Assembly: GCA_020402745.1 (NCBI GenBank)
Contig: JADBYZ010000026.1
Span: 62,001-126,000, forward strand
Direction: 5' to 3'
DNA: 64,000 nt
From: Phenylobacterium sp.
GTDB taxonomy: Bacteria; Pseudomonadota; Alphaproteobacteria; Caulobacterales; Caulobacteraceae
Numbering within the stretch: position 1 is the first letter of the stretch; the number at the start of each line of letters is the position of its first letter. Both the position numbers and the translations under genes were made by a program. The notes beneath the pieces are model-generated. The model was given only the letters and a program-made list of their open reading frames with translations, was not told the DNA's origin and did no database searches. Positions 50,931-60,360 of this stretch are shown in pieces.

Positions 50931-51788
50931 GTGATCGGACCCGTGGTGGTGACAGGCGCCTCGAGCGGCATCGGGCGGGCCTGCGTCGAGCGGCTGGCGA
51001 AGGCCGGCGTGCGGACCTTTCCGACCGTGCGCAAGGAAACCGACGCCCTCGCCCTGACGGAGGCCTTCGGCTCACTTGTCGAGCCGGTGCTGGCGGATGT
51101 GACGGACGCCGGGAGCCTGGCCCGCGCCGCGGCCGAGATCGAGGGCCGTCTTGCGGGGAGCCGCCTCGGCGGCCTGGTAAACAACGCCGGCGTCGCATGG
51201 CCCGGGCCCGCCATGAACCAGCCCCTCGACGAGATCCATCGCGTGATCGACACCAATCTGGTCGGCGCCATGCGGGCGGTGCAGGCCTTCGGGGCCCTGC
51301 TCGGCGCCGTGCCGGGCGCGGAGGGCCCCAAGGGCCGGATCGTTAACATCACTTCGGTTTCGGGCAAGTTCGGCTATCCCTTCACCGCCGCCTACGCTGC
51401 GTCCAAGCATGGGCTCGAAGGCTATTCCGAAAGCCTACGCCGCGAACTCATGCTCACGGGCGTGGATGTGATCGTGGTCGGGCCCGGCGCGGTGAAGACG
51501 CCGATCTGGGACAAGGGCGCCGCCGTCGACCGGTCGCGCTACGCCGGCACGGGCTGGGCCGAGCCTCTCGCCCGGCTGGAGGAAAGCCTCGCGGCGATGG
51601 ATGAGGAGGGCTTGGAAGCCTCGGTTGTCGCCGACGTGGTGCTGGAGGCGCTGACCGCCGCGCGTCCCAAGGTGCGCTACGCGCCTGTCCCGAATTCGCT
51701 CGTGAACTGGTGGCTGCCGCGGCTCTTGCCGAAGCGCATGATCGACGGCGTGATCGCGGACCGGCTTGGCCTCAGACCGAAGTCCTGA
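50931..51788 (+). CDS. short-chain dehydrogenase/reductase
   Basis: NAD(P)-dependent SDR of 285 residues. The cofactor motif is TGASSGIG (near residue 8), the NNAG motif is LVNNAGVAWPGP, and the catalytic Ser and YxxxK are in NITSVSGKFGYPFTAAYAASK. The start is GTG 50931 with AAGGAG nine bases upstream; the frame is open farther upstream but without a ribosome site. It lies downstream of the DUF3833 gene on the same strand, possibly in one unit. The substrate is unknown. Confidence 0.9.
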   Translation: MIGPVVVTGASSGIGRACVERLAKAGVRTFPTVRKETDALALTEAFGSLVEPVLADVTDAGSLARAAAEIEGRLAGSRLGGLVNNAGVAWPGPAMNQPLDEIHRVIDTNLVGAMRAVQAFGALLGAVPGAEGPKGRIVNITSVSGKFGYPFTAAYAASKHGLEGYSESLRRELMLTGVDVIVVGPGAVKTPIWDKGAAVDRSRYAGTGWAEPLARLEESLAAMDEEGLEASVVADVVLEALTAARPKVRYAPVPNSLVNWWLPRLLPKRMIDGVIADRLGLRPKS

Positions 51789-51930
51789 GCGGGTCTGTCG
51801 AGCGGCGGGTGACGTCGCGCTGGTGTGTGAGTTCCGTGAGACGGCTTCAACCACCTCTCTTCCGAGCGGCGCTTGTAGCCCGGGCCCTGAGGCGTCTCCA
51901 CGAACGGTTTGCGCACGAATACGGGCGCCT

Positions 51931-52018
51931 TTCCCCCGACATGGGGGCAGCGTGTGGAAGTGCGGGGATATCGAGAGGCTGTGTGGCTGGGTGGCGGTGG
52001 GGGCGCAGGGGTCTCCAG
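51931..52018 (+). repeat. dispersed intergenic repeat, copy 1
   Basis: The core GGCTGGGTGGCGGTGGGGGC (51985-52004) is preceded by a degenerate GACATG..GCAGCGTGTGGAAGTGCGGGGAT block and followed by GCAGGGGTCTCCAG. Related copies lie at 60201, 61741 and 62745, all in the same orientation. It lies between the SDR gene and the convergent helicase gene. Confidence 0.65.
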
Positions 52019-52055
52019 TTTGAGCCTTCTCCTGACGCTTGAAGGGCCGGCCCGA

Positions 52056-55000
52056 TCAGGCCGGCGCTCTGAGCCTCCCGAGAAGGTCGCGGGCCAGTTT
52101 TGGAAGCAGGCGCTCTGAGAGCGCATCCTCGATTGCCGAGCGAATGTCCGGCCCGATGCGGGAAAACCCAAGGAGCCGGGTCGTCTCCATCACAAGTTCG
52201 TCTTCCGTCATGGACAGGTTTTCCCGTAGGGCGTGGAGAGCGGCAGCCTCGAACTCTACGGGCGCGATCATCGCTGGCTTGCGCACAGGGTCCGAGGCGG
52301 CCAGTTGCCCGCGGTCCCGCCCAAGGATCGTGGCCCCGGACAGAGTCCAGAACGGGCCGTCTGACTCCAATTCACCGGAACTCTCGCAGGAGCGGAGCGC
52401 CCGAAGCGCCGTCTGCTGGATCACGTTGCCTGCACGCTGAAGGCCACAAACGGCGGCAAGCCTGCGCCCCGCCTCCTCCGAATGGATGGGTTGTTCCAGC
52501 TCCACGATGCGGAACATCCATGAAGCGACCTGGGCGAGACCAAAGTCCTGGGGTTTGGCGGCGCCGGGCGCCACGCGGAACTCGGCCTTCAGGTAGGGAT
52601 CAAGCCGATGGGGGGTGGGAGACGGGTCAAACGCCCCCTCCCCTGCATCGTCGTCCACCTGATCGCCGTGATGCGCGTCCGGAGCCGGCGACTGTGGCTC
52701 ATCGGATCTCGCCGACGGGGCGCCTGCAAGCGCGGCCTCGATCGCGCCCCGGAGTCTCTCGATCTCACGCTCGCGCTTGTAGAACCAGTCTGTGGACCAG
52801 AGGCGATGCAACCTCCAGCCCCGGTTCTCAAGGATCATCTGCCGCAAGCGATCCCGGTCCCGGGCGTAGCGGGAGGAATGGTAGGCCGCCCCATCACACT
52901 CAATGCCCAGCAGGTATCGACCCTCGTCGCGGGGATCGATCACGGCGAGATCGATAAAGAAGCCGGCCATGCCGACCTGAGGTCGAACATCATAGCCAAG
53001 GCCTCGCACAGCCTGCGCCACGTCTTCCTCGAATGGAGAGTCGAAGCCCCGTTCGGTCTCCATGGCGATAGCCGCATAACCGTCCCTGGCGAGCTTCAGG
53101 AACTCCTTCAGGGCCTGGATGCCCGGCTTGCCGGCGTCGTCCAGCCGAATGTCCTCCGCCAGGATCGAGGAGAACACCTCGCACCGTTTGCGGGCACGGG
53201 TAATCAGCACGTTCAGGCGGCGCTCGCCCCCATCTCGCCCCACCGGTCCGAAGTTCTGGGTGAGTTTCCCGTTGGCGTCCCGACCATAACCCACGGAAAT
53301 GAAGATGACGTCCCGCTCGTCGCCCTGGATATTCTCCAGGTTCTTGATGAAGAGCTCCTTCCGGTCGCCGTCTGGCTTCATCAGAGCCTCAAGCTCCGGA
53401 TGCTTCCGGGCCAGGTCATCAATCTGCTCGCGGATGCAGTCACGCTGTGCGACCGAAAAGGCGCCGATGCCGAGGGACAACTCCGGGTGACGGCGCGCGT
53501 GTTCAAGCGCCGCCTTTGCGATCAGACCCGCCTCGACCTCATTCCGCGCCGTCTTTCCGCGCTCATAGCCACCCTCAGGTACAGGCCGGAAGACAAGGCC
53601 AGTCTCCCCGTCCGTCGTCCGCGCGAGGATTGACGGGGGCAGCATGAGCTCGCCGCCGTAGAAGTTTCTGTTCGAGGTCGCGATCAGCGCCGGATGCTCG
53701 CTGCGGTAGTGCCATTTCAGCATCCGCGCCGGGAAACGCGGTGCGCAGAGATTCAGGATGCTCTCGACATCCTTGATGACCGCCTTGCGGGGGGCGCCAT
53801 CGGGCGCCTCATCCTCTTCGTCATCCGGACCCTCATCATTGATGATGCGGTTGAAGAAGTTGGTCGGAGGCAGTTGCCGGTCATCGCCCACGACCACGAA
53901 CTGCCGGCAGCGCGCGATCGCGCCGAGGGCGTCCTCGGGACGCACCTGGCTCGCCTCGTCAATGACGAGGAGATCAAACTCCAAGGCCATCGGCTGCAGA
54001 TACTGGGCCACCGAAAGCGGGCTCATGAGGAAGATGGGCTTGATGCGCTGCACCGCCTCGCCGGCCCTCAGCATCAGCTTCCGCACAGGCATATGGTTGC
54101 GCTGCTTCCTGAGCTCATCGGCCAGGATGCCCATGGCGCCCGTGGAACCTGTCGGACGGCGGTCGATGTGGGCTCTGGAGACCTGATCCGAAGCCAGCCG
54201 AATCCTGTCCCTGTCCGCACTCCTGAACCGCCTGACGAGACGATCGAGCTCATCCCCCAGGACTTCGCCAAGCTGCGGATTCTCAGTCCGGAGACGATTC
54301 CATTTCGCCTCGTAGATCGCCAGCGCCAGGATCGGCTCGAGCTGTGCCGGTGTGACTTCACCGGCGTAAGCGCCATCTGCAAGCCGGGAACAGCCGAGCC
54401 GCCGAAGCCAACTCAAGCCGTCCCGCGCCGCTGTCCAGTCGACCAGGAACTCGAATGTCTCGGACCACTGAATGGCCGTCGCGAGCAGGACCTGGCACGG
54501 AACCTGACGCAGGTCGCCTCCCTCGAAGGCAAGTTCCGGGTCCAGCTTCAGGGCCTCGACTGCCTCGCCAAAGGCGGCCTCAGCAGCCTCGCCTGCATGA
54601 CGAAGGCGATCCGCGAGGTCTTGGGCCTCTTGGGAAGGGAGCAAGGGCAGGCGAAGACCGACGACCTCTTCCGCTTGAACAAGCCTCGGCAACCAGGCGG
54701 CCAGTTCCGCCAACCGCCCCCAGTCCGATTGAAGGCCGCGCCAGTGCGACCCGAGCGCCGGTCCGACCCGTTCACCAACGGAGTGGATCGTTGCTCGGGC
54801 CAGCTTGAGGTCAATCAGGGCGTCGAGCTTCTCCAGTCGGACCCGATTTTGGCCCGGCCAGTCGCCATTCCAGTGCCCGCGCACCTCTGCGACGGCATCC
54901 CGGTATGACTTCGAAAAGAACCTGAAGAGCGAGGCGCCGCGGCCCGCGATTTCAACGCGGACCTGCGACCAGTCGCGCTCGAGCGCGCTTGGATGGAAGG

Positions 55001-56858
55001 CCTGACCGACGACCGCCTCCAGAGAGGCGAGACGGAGCCCCGTCTGGACGGCGACACCCATCTCCGCGAGGACGTCTCGCCAACGACCATCGGCGATGAT
55101 CTCCTCGAACCCGGTCGGACGGCCGGCGATCAGACTGAGCGCATCCAGCCACTCCGGCTTTCGGCGGAATGTCAGTTCACCGGGAGCCGGAAGTCTTTGG
55201 CGCACGGCATCAACCTGCTCCACAAGCGCTGTCGCGGTTTCCCGGCACCGTGCGATCTGTGGTCTCAGACGGTCACGGACCAGCGGGTCGGGCGCGGGAA
55301 TGCCCACGCCCCGCCAAGGATGGAGCGCCGGAGTCCCGCACGTCAGCAGGCGACCGGCGACCAGCGACGCCTCACGCCGGACCTCGTCCACGTAGGCCGG
55401 GGTCCATTCCGCGGCGCTTGGGAGTTCAAAGTTCGGCGTTGGCGCCCCGCACCCCTTCAGGAACGAAATCTCGCCTATGAGCTTGAAGGGGGTGAATCCC
55501 GCTGAATCCGAGGTGTGAAGCAGGTCAGAATGGCTGCGAAGCCGCATCTGCGTCTCACCGAGTTCGGCGAAAGCGGACTCGGCCCACATGGGCGGAGGTG
55601 CGGTGCTCTGCCCCTTCCGAAGCTGTTCGAGCACAGAGGTCTTCGACGACTTGCGGCTGTGAAGTTCGAGGCAGATGGGCCCGAGCTTCGCCGCCGCCAA
55701 CCTTTCGTGCACGACGTCCAGCGCCGCCATCTTTTCAGCGACGAACAGGACGGATTTCCCGCCGGCCACCGCGCCGGCGACGATGTTGGTGATTGTCTGC
55801 GACTTCCCTGTGCCGGGCGGTCCCTGGATCACGAGGTTCTTGCCAGCCAGAACCTCCTGGATCGCGATGGCCTGGGAACTGTCGGCGTCCGTGACATGGA
55901 TCAGTTCAGCAGGTGCAAAGACCTGATCAAGCCGGTCATCCTCGGCGATCAGAGGCGTATCCACGATCTCATCGTCGCCAAAGTCACGCAGCAATAGCTG
56001 CTTGAGGAGGCCATTTCCAAGAAGGACGCCCTCGCCCCAGCTGTCCGGCTTCAGGTCCCTCCAGAGCAGGAATTTGGAGAAGGAGAAGAAACCGAGGAGG
56101 ATTTCATTGTGATGGACCCGCCAGCCTACCAGGCCTTCGACCGCCCTTGTGACGGCATCGAAGTATTCACTTGGGCTCCAATCATCACGCTCCGGAATCT
56201 CGGGAAGCTCGACCCGGAACTCTTCCTTCAGCCAGGCCTGAAGGCTGATGTTCGTGATGAGGTCCTCATCACGTAAATGGAGCTTGAACCGGTCGCGCGC
56301 TCCCTCCCGGATCAACTCGACCGGCGCCAGCAGGAGTGGAGCGAACCGCTCGACCTCGGATCTGGCGTCTTCACGCCACTCAAGGAATCCCAGAGCCAGG
56401 AAAAGGACGTTGACCCCCTGCTCCTCCTCCAGCGTACGGCCTTCATGGTAGAGACTGAGAAGGCGCTTCTGCAGCCCATCCAACGTCATCTGTGTTTGAA
56501 GCTTGCCGTCGGATGGGCGGTCTGGGTCCGCGCCGGCGTCGGCCACCGGGACCTGGTCCTGATCCCCGGAGTCGTCGCCGCGACCGTGCGTGAACGTCAG
56601 GATGCCTCTGCTGCGGAGGCGAGCGAAGACACGATCGCTCCGTTCATCGAACACGCGGACCTGCCGCGCCTTGCTCGATTTCAGGGGTGTATTGATGAGC
56701 TTGTTTCGCAGAGACCGGTCGAGAAGCCGGTCTCGCGCAAGCTCCAACGCCGACTGCATGGTATCTGCAAGGAGACTGTTCTCACCCTGCGGTTCCGGCG
56801 CGACGGTCGGCTCCCGCGCGCCAACCTGCGACTCCCCCGTGGCTTCTGACATGCCCAT
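52056..56858 (-). CDS. DUF4011-type SF1 helicase with Vsr-like nuclease and DUF3320 tail (probable defence)
   Basis: Giant protein of about 1600 residues. Residues 35-320 match the DUF4011 region found before SF1 helicases in this group (RDRLLDRSLRNKLINTPL). Walker A is QGPPGTGKSQT (from about 345), followed by VLFVAEKMAALDVV. Walker B is LLVIDEASQVRPEDA, and the C-terminal helicase motifs include ENIQGDERDVIFISVGYG and LNVLITRARKR. Around 1340-1390 is a Vsr/DUF559-like nuclease (GIECDGAAYHSSRYARDRDR, then WRLHRLWSTDWF). The last about 150 residues resemble DUF3320. Similar single-gene helicase-nucleases are listed as candidate phage-defence genes. It stands alone, with a perfect inverted repeat 50 bases upstream. 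The start codon (56858, 56852 or TTG 56864) is uncertain. Confidence 0.88.
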   Translation of the reverse strand: MGMSEATGESQVGAREPTVAPEPQGENSLLADTMQSALELARDRLLDRSLRNKLINTPLKSSKARQVRVFDERSDRVFARLRSRGILTFTHGRGDDSGDQDQVPVADAGADPDRPSDGKLQTQMTLDGLQKRLLSLYHEGRTLEEEQGVNVLFLALGFLEWREDARSEVERFAPLLLAPVELIREGARDRFKLHLRDEDLITNISLQAWLKEEFRVELPEIPERDDWSPSEYFDAVTRAVEGLVGWRVHHNEILLGFFSFSKFLLWRDLKPDSWGEGVLLGNGLLKQLLLRDFGDDEIVDTPLIAEDDRLDQVFAPAELIHVTDADSSQAIAIQEVLAGKNLVIQGPPGTGKSQTITNIVAGAVAGGKSVLFVAEKMAALDVVHERLAAAKLGPICLELHSRKSSKTSVLEQLRKGQSTAPPPMWAESAFAELGETQMRLRSHSDLLHTSDSAGFTPFKLIGEISFLKGCGAPTPNFELPSAAEWTPAYVDEVRREASLVAGRLLTCGTPALHPWRGVGIPAPDPLVRDRLRPQIARCRETATALVEQVDAVRQRLPAPGELTFRRKPEWLDALSLIAGRPTGFEEIIADGRWRDVLAEMGVAVQTGLRLASLEAVVGQAFHPSALERDWSQVRVEIAGRGASLFRFFSKSYRDAVAEVRGHWNGDWPGQNRVRLEKLDALIDLKLARATIHSVGERVGPALGSHWRGLQSDWGRLAELAAWLPRLVQAEEVVGLRLPLLPSQEAQDLADRLRHAGEAAEAAFGEAVEALKLDPELAFEGGDLRQVPCQVLLATAIQWSETFEFLVDWTAARDGLSWLRRLGCSRLADGAYAGEVTPAQLEPILALAIYEAKWNRLRTENPQLGEVLGDELDRLVRRFRSADRDRIRLASDQVSRAHIDRRPTGSTGAMGILADELRKQRNHMPVRKLMLRAGEAVQRIKPIFLMSPLSVAQYLQPMALEFDLLVIDEASQVRPEDALGAIARCRQFVVVGDDRQLPPTNFFNRIINDEGPDDEEDEAPDGAPRKAVIKDVESILNLCAPRFPARMLKWHYRSEHPALIATSNRNFYGGELMLPPSILARTTDGETGLVFRPVPEGGYERGKTARNEVEAGLIAKAALEHARRHPELSLGIGAFSVAQRDCIREQIDDLARKHPELEALMKPDGDRKELFIKNLENIQGDERDVIFISVGYGRDANGKLTQNFGPVGRDGGERRLNVLITRARKRCEVFSSILAEDIRLDDAGKPGIQALKEFLKLARDGYAAIAMETERGFDSPFEEDVAQAVRGLGYDVRPQVGMAGFFIDLAVIDPRDEGRYLLGIECDGAAYHSSRYARDRDRLRQMILENRGWRLHRLWSTDWFYKREREIERLRGAIEAALAGAPSARSDEPQSPAPDAHHGDQVDDDAGEGAFDPSPTPHRLDPYLKAEFRVAPGAAKPQDFGLAQVASWMFRIVELEQPIHSEEAGRRLAAVCGLQRAGNVIQQTALRALRSCESSGELESDGPFWTLSGATILGRDRGQLAASDPVRKPAMIAPVEFEAAALHALRENLSMTEDELVMETTRLLGFSRIGPDIRSAIEDALSERLLPKLARDLLGRLRAPA

Positions 56859-56907
56859 CCCCAACCCGGAGTTAGACTGGGCGAAAAGCGCAGGGATCGC
56901 AATTCTT

Positions 56908-56924
56908 GTTCGAGATCCTCGAAC
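56908..56924. promoter_or_regulatory. perfect inverted repeat upstream of the helicase gene
   Basis: GTTCGAG-ATC-CTCGAAC is a 7-3-7 perfect dyad, 50-66 bases before the helicase start. This is a typical operator size for a dimeric repressor. It is not the direct-repeat LexA form. The regulator is not encoded nearby. Confidence 0.45.
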
Positions 56925-57574
56925 CCATCCTCGTGAGGCCGTCCGAACGACAATTGAGGCCTTGGTTCACTTCAGATCGAGAGAGCCCGGCGCTGGCAAT
57001 AGAGGGAGTGCGTCGTGAGGCAGGGTGGCGGGACGTGCTGTCAGTCCAAGTCCAACTCGTCTTCAGCCGGGCGCATTTCCTGGAGCCGAACGGTCTTACG
57101 TGACGAGCGACTTCCACTCGGCCAGTTCGTCTGAGCGTCGTTCCCGTCGTCGGAAGGGTTGGCGAGGTTTCTCAGCCCGGTTGGGGGTCCAGCGACCGGC
57201 CTCCTGCCGCTCGGCGATGTAGAGCTCGCTCATGGCGGCCCCTTACGAGCGGAGCCCGTCGGTGGTGATCGATCGCCCGCCAGAGGTTCTCCATCTCACC
57301 CTGCTCCTATGCGGAGCCTTCGTCGAGGCGCCACTTCCAGTGGGTATGCTGACGCATGGCCGCCATGCGCCTCGACCGGATCTTCGATGTGAACATCGGG
57401 CGAGGAGTCGAACCCACGGTGCGGGTTGTGGGACTTGGCCATGACCGGCGATCTCAGGCGCCTTGGTCACCGGGCGATGAGTTTGGGCTGACAGGGCCCG
57501 TAGCATCCGCCTCAGGTTGACTTGATGACGCCCGAAAAAGCGGTCGGTGACGGCTCTTGGTCTATAGGACGGGA
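56925..57574. other. 650-base low-coding region with possible small ORF
   Basis: Between the helicase start and the 3' end of the FecA-like gene I see no full gene. A leftward 45-codon frame at 57096-57233 (starting MSELYIAERQEAGRW) has AAGGGG upstream of its ATG but no recognised family. Short broken frames upstream of it on the same strand (around 57240-57420) look like eroded coding sequence. This fits a decayed insertion. Confidence 0.35.
57096..57233 (-). CDS. possible small basic protein, unknown
   Basis: Frame of 45 residues, rich in Arg (QPFRRRERRSDELAEW), with AAGGGG seven bases before the ATG. It is not recognised and lies within a stretch that looks degenerate, so it may be a fragment rather than a gene. 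Confidence 0.25.
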   Translation of the reverse strand: MSELYIAERQEAGRWTPNRAEKPRQPFRRRERRSDELAEWKSLVT

Positions 57575-59737
57575 TCAGAAGGCGTAGCTCAGGCCCGCCT
57601 GAAAGGTCCGCTGAGGTCCGGGCAGGATCCCGCGAGAACGATCCACGATCGTCAGCTCGTCGAACAGGTTCTTCACCGCCAGATAGCCGCCCAGGCGGCC
57701 GTCCGGCGCGGTGAGATTGATCGTCGCGTTCCAGATGGTGGCGGGGCGAATACGTCCGCGCTGGCCATTGGCGGACGGGGCGGAGGTGTTGAGATCGTCG
57801 GTGAACATGCCGCCGGTGTGGACGATCTCGATCTGCCCCTCGAACCAGTCACCCCGGGCGTAGCCGATAGCTCCGGAAAACAGCGTCTTGGGCGCATAGG
57901 GCAGACGATTGCCGGTGACGACCACATTGGTGAAGCCACTCACATTGGAGAGCCGTCGGCCAACGAACCTGGCGTCTGACACTACAGTCAGGGCGGCGCG
58001 AACGAAGACGTCGTCGCCGTTCAACAGGCCCAATTCCCGGGCCGAGGCCTGCAGGCTGGCTTCAATGCCCGAGTGTCGGGTCTCGCCGGCGCTGGTCAGT
58101 GTCGCGCCGAGCCCCCCGGCGACCGAAGCAGGGACGATCTGGTTCTCGAAGTCCATCCGGAACGCCGCCAGGTCAAGGCGAACACCATCAACCGGCTGAC
58201 CGCGCAAGCCGGCTTCCCAGGCGGTGGAGATTTCCGCGTCGAGGTCGACCGCGCCGCCATTGGTGTTGTTGATGATGTCCTCGACGCGCGGCGGGGCGAA
58301 GCCGCGATGCACGCCGCCGAACAGGGTCCAGCGATCGTTCACCTCGTATGCGGCGCCGAGCCCGGGGATCACCTCGTTGAGCGAGGCGGACCCGCGCACG
58401 CCGGTCAGCTGGTTCACCCGATCGTACTCGATGCTCTCAATTCGCACGCCGGGACTGACCGACAGCGGCCCCCAGGCCAGACGGGCGGTGGCGAAGCCGG
58501 CGATAGCTTTGGCATGGCGCAGATTGTCTTCGATCAGGCCCGCATTGCGGCCGACGCCGGCGCGACGGGCGCGGGGCGTGTCGCCGTTGACCTGCAGGCG
58601 CGCCTGGCGCTCATTGGCCCAGCGCAGGCCGGCTTCTGCCGACACGTCTGCGCCCAGGGCGGGGCCCTTCCAGGTCAGACGGCTCTCGGCGCCCCAGGTA
58701 ATGTACTCTCGCAAGCGGCCCTCGTTGCCGCATGTGGTGTCGAGATTGGCCATGCCGCCGCAGGCCGGATCGCTGGCGTCGTTGGGCCGTTGACCGGAGT
58801 TGGAAGACTGACGCCACCAGTCCCGATCGAACCAAGCGTAATGGATCGACGTTTTCAGTTGGAGAGACTCGGAGACCCGCCAGCCGTGCGTCGCGGAGGC
58901 TCCCACGCGGTCGCTCGTGAAAGAGTCATTCGCGAAGGGATTGGCCCGCGGGTTTGCGGCGAACTCGGCCTCCGTCAAGCCGGAGTAGGTGACCTGGCTG
59001 TCCTCGGTGAACGCCGAAATGCGCAGGGACAACCGATGGGTGTCTGACAAGTCACGCTCGGCCTTGAAGAAAATGTCCTCGAACCGCAGGCGCTGGTTGT
59101 CGCGCGCGCTGTCGGAACGGGTGGTGTTGATGTGGGCCAGGGTGGCGAAACCCAGCACCTCGCCGCCCACGCTGGCGTCGGTCTCCAGATACCCATTGTC
59201 GCCGGCGGCGAAGGTAAGCCGGCCGCCCGGCTCGGTACGGGCCTCGGGCGTGACGTAGTTGATGACCCCACCGATGGTCTGGGGGCCGAACCGGATCTGA
59301 CTCGCGCCCTTCAGCACCTCGATTCGTTCGAAGCGGCGGATCGGCGGGTGATAATAGCTCGCGTTGTCGCCATAGGGTGCGAAGCTAAGCGGCAGGCCGT
59401 CTTCCAGCAGCAATACCTTGGTAGATCGCGTGGGATTGAGGCCCCGGATACCGATGTTGGGCCGCATCCCCATGCCTTCTTCCTCGCGGGCGAAAACACC
59501 GGGCGCCTGTCGCAGCGCCTCATTGATTGTCAAGGGCCGCAGGCGGCGCAGGTCTTCGGCCTCGATCGTGGCGCCGGCGCCAGGGATGTTGGGCAGCTCC
59601 CGGCGATCTCCGATGACGATCACGGTGTCGAGCGGCGGCGCCTCATCAGCGGCCTCGGCGGAGAGGGCTGCGGGGGCACCGACCAGGGTCAGGGCGCCAG
59701 CGAGCCAAAGGGCGGAACGAAGAGACAGGGTACTCAT
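57575..59737 (-). CDS. TonB-dependent receptor, FecA-like
   Basis: Outer-membrane receptor of 720 residues with signal peptide (cleavage near ALSA) and TonB-box-like DTVIVIGDR. The plug runs NEALRQAPGVFAREEEGMG, then NIGIRGLNPTRSTKVLLLEDG and FGPQTIGGVINYVTP; this order and PIRRFERIEVLKGAS are typical of ferric-citrate-type receptors. The barrel ends in RTFQAGLSYAF with terminal Phe. The start is ATG 59737; the longer frame runs through the promoter. A TGCGA-N5-TCGCA dyad lies 9-23 bases upstream, suggesting Fur control. No FecI/FecR genes are adjacent. Confidence 0.92.
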   Translation of the reverse strand: MSTLSLRSALWLAGALTLVGAPAALSAEAADEAPPLDTVIVIGDRRELPNIPGAGATIEAEDLRRLRPLTINEALRQAPGVFAREEEGMGMRPNIGIRGLNPTRSTKVLLLEDGLPLSFAPYGDNASYYHPPIRRFERIEVLKGASQIRFGPQTIGGVINYVTPEARTEPGGRLTFAAGDNGYLETDASVGGEVLGFATLAHINTTRSDSARDNQRLRFEDIFFKAERDLSDTHRLSLRISAFTEDSQVTYSGLTEAEFAANPRANPFANDSFTSDRVGASATHGWRVSESLQLKTSIHYAWFDRDWWRQSSNSGQRPNDASDPACGGMANLDTTCGNEGRLREYITWGAESRLTWKGPALGADVSAEAGLRWANERQARLQVNGDTPRARRAGVGRNAGLIEDNLRHAKAIAGFATARLAWGPLSVSPGVRIESIEYDRVNQLTGVRGSASLNEVIPGLGAAYEVNDRWTLFGGVHRGFAPPRVEDIINNTNGGAVDLDAEISTAWEAGLRGQPVDGVRLDLAAFRMDFENQIVPASVAGGLGATLTSAGETRHSGIEASLQASARELGLLNGDDVFVRAALTVVSDARFVGRRLSNVSGFTNVVVTGNRLPYAPKTLFSGAIGYARGDWFEGQIEIVHTGGMFTDDLNTSAPSANGQRGRIRPATIWNATINLTAPDGRLGGYLAVKNLFDELTIVDRSRGILPGPQRTFQAGLSYAF

Positions 59738-59745
59738 GATGCTAA

Positions 59746-59760
59746 TGCGAATAAGTCGCA
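59746..59760. promoter_or_regulatory. Fur-like operator of the FecA-like gene
   Basis: TGCGA-ATAAG-TCGCA, a perfect 5-5-5 inverted repeat within AATGCGAATAAGTCGCAAT, resembles alphaproteobacterial Fur/Irr-type sites and overlaps the expected promoter of an iron receptor. The match is by eye. Confidence 0.45.
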
Positions 59761-60360
59761 ATCGCGTCCATGTCAAACGCTCTCCGACACAATCCGGACC
59801 TGGGCCGACGCGTCGCGGTAACAGCCGCGGATCGGGCTCACCGATCTCGCCTCTTCCCATCTCGGCGGCGATGGAGCTGAAGGCGAAGCGGCTGCGGGGT
59901 TTGAGCCTCAGGCGAGGATGAAAGACGTCACGAATTTCAGGTCCCGACTAATGGGCGACCTTCGGAAGGGCAGCCCTTCGGCAGCGACCGGAGCGGGCAG
60001 TCCGCAGCATGCCTTAGTCACTGCGCGGCACTCCTCTGCCCCTGAGCCCGAAAAGCCTGAGCGGATGGGGCGTGCATCCGAGTGGTCGCAAGCGGGCTCT
60101 ATCGTTGGAGCCTTCCCTTGAATGCCGCAGGGTGGGTCGATGCTCATGAGCAAGATCGTTCGCGCCCGCATCCCGCTCGATGGGCAGGAGGCACAGACGT
60201 CCGGCAAGCTCCGCGACATGTCGGAAGCGTGCGGAAATGCAGGGATGTCAGAAGGCTGGGTGGCGGTGTGGGCAGTCGGGGACGAAGGGGTCTCTGGATA
60301 GAGGCGGGATTCCCTTGCCCCCGCCCCATAGTCTGAGCCCCTGCGAACGGGACCGCGGGC
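59761..60360. other. 600-base intergenic region, no clear gene
   Basis: Apart from the FecA-like promoter at its left end and the dispersed repeat (copy 2) at 60201-60300, I find nothing coding. Frames present lack ribosome sites and family resemblance. Confidence 0.4.
60201..60300 (+). repeat. dispersed intergenic repeat, copy 2
   Basis: The best-preserved copy: CCGCGACATGTCGGAAGCG, then GGAAATGCAGGGATGTCAGA, the core GGCTGGGTGGCGGTGTGGGC and GAAGGGGTCTCTGG. It aligns over about 70 bases with copy 3 at 61741. Confidence 0.7.

Noticed and set aside
53694-54908. 404-codon rightward open frame inside the helicase gene
   Set aside because: Antisense to conserved helicase motifs; no independent features.
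59908-60219. 103-codon leftward frame between the FecA-like gene and the frameshifted gene
   Set aside because: No ribosome site or family resemblance, and it overlaps a dispersed repeat copy.
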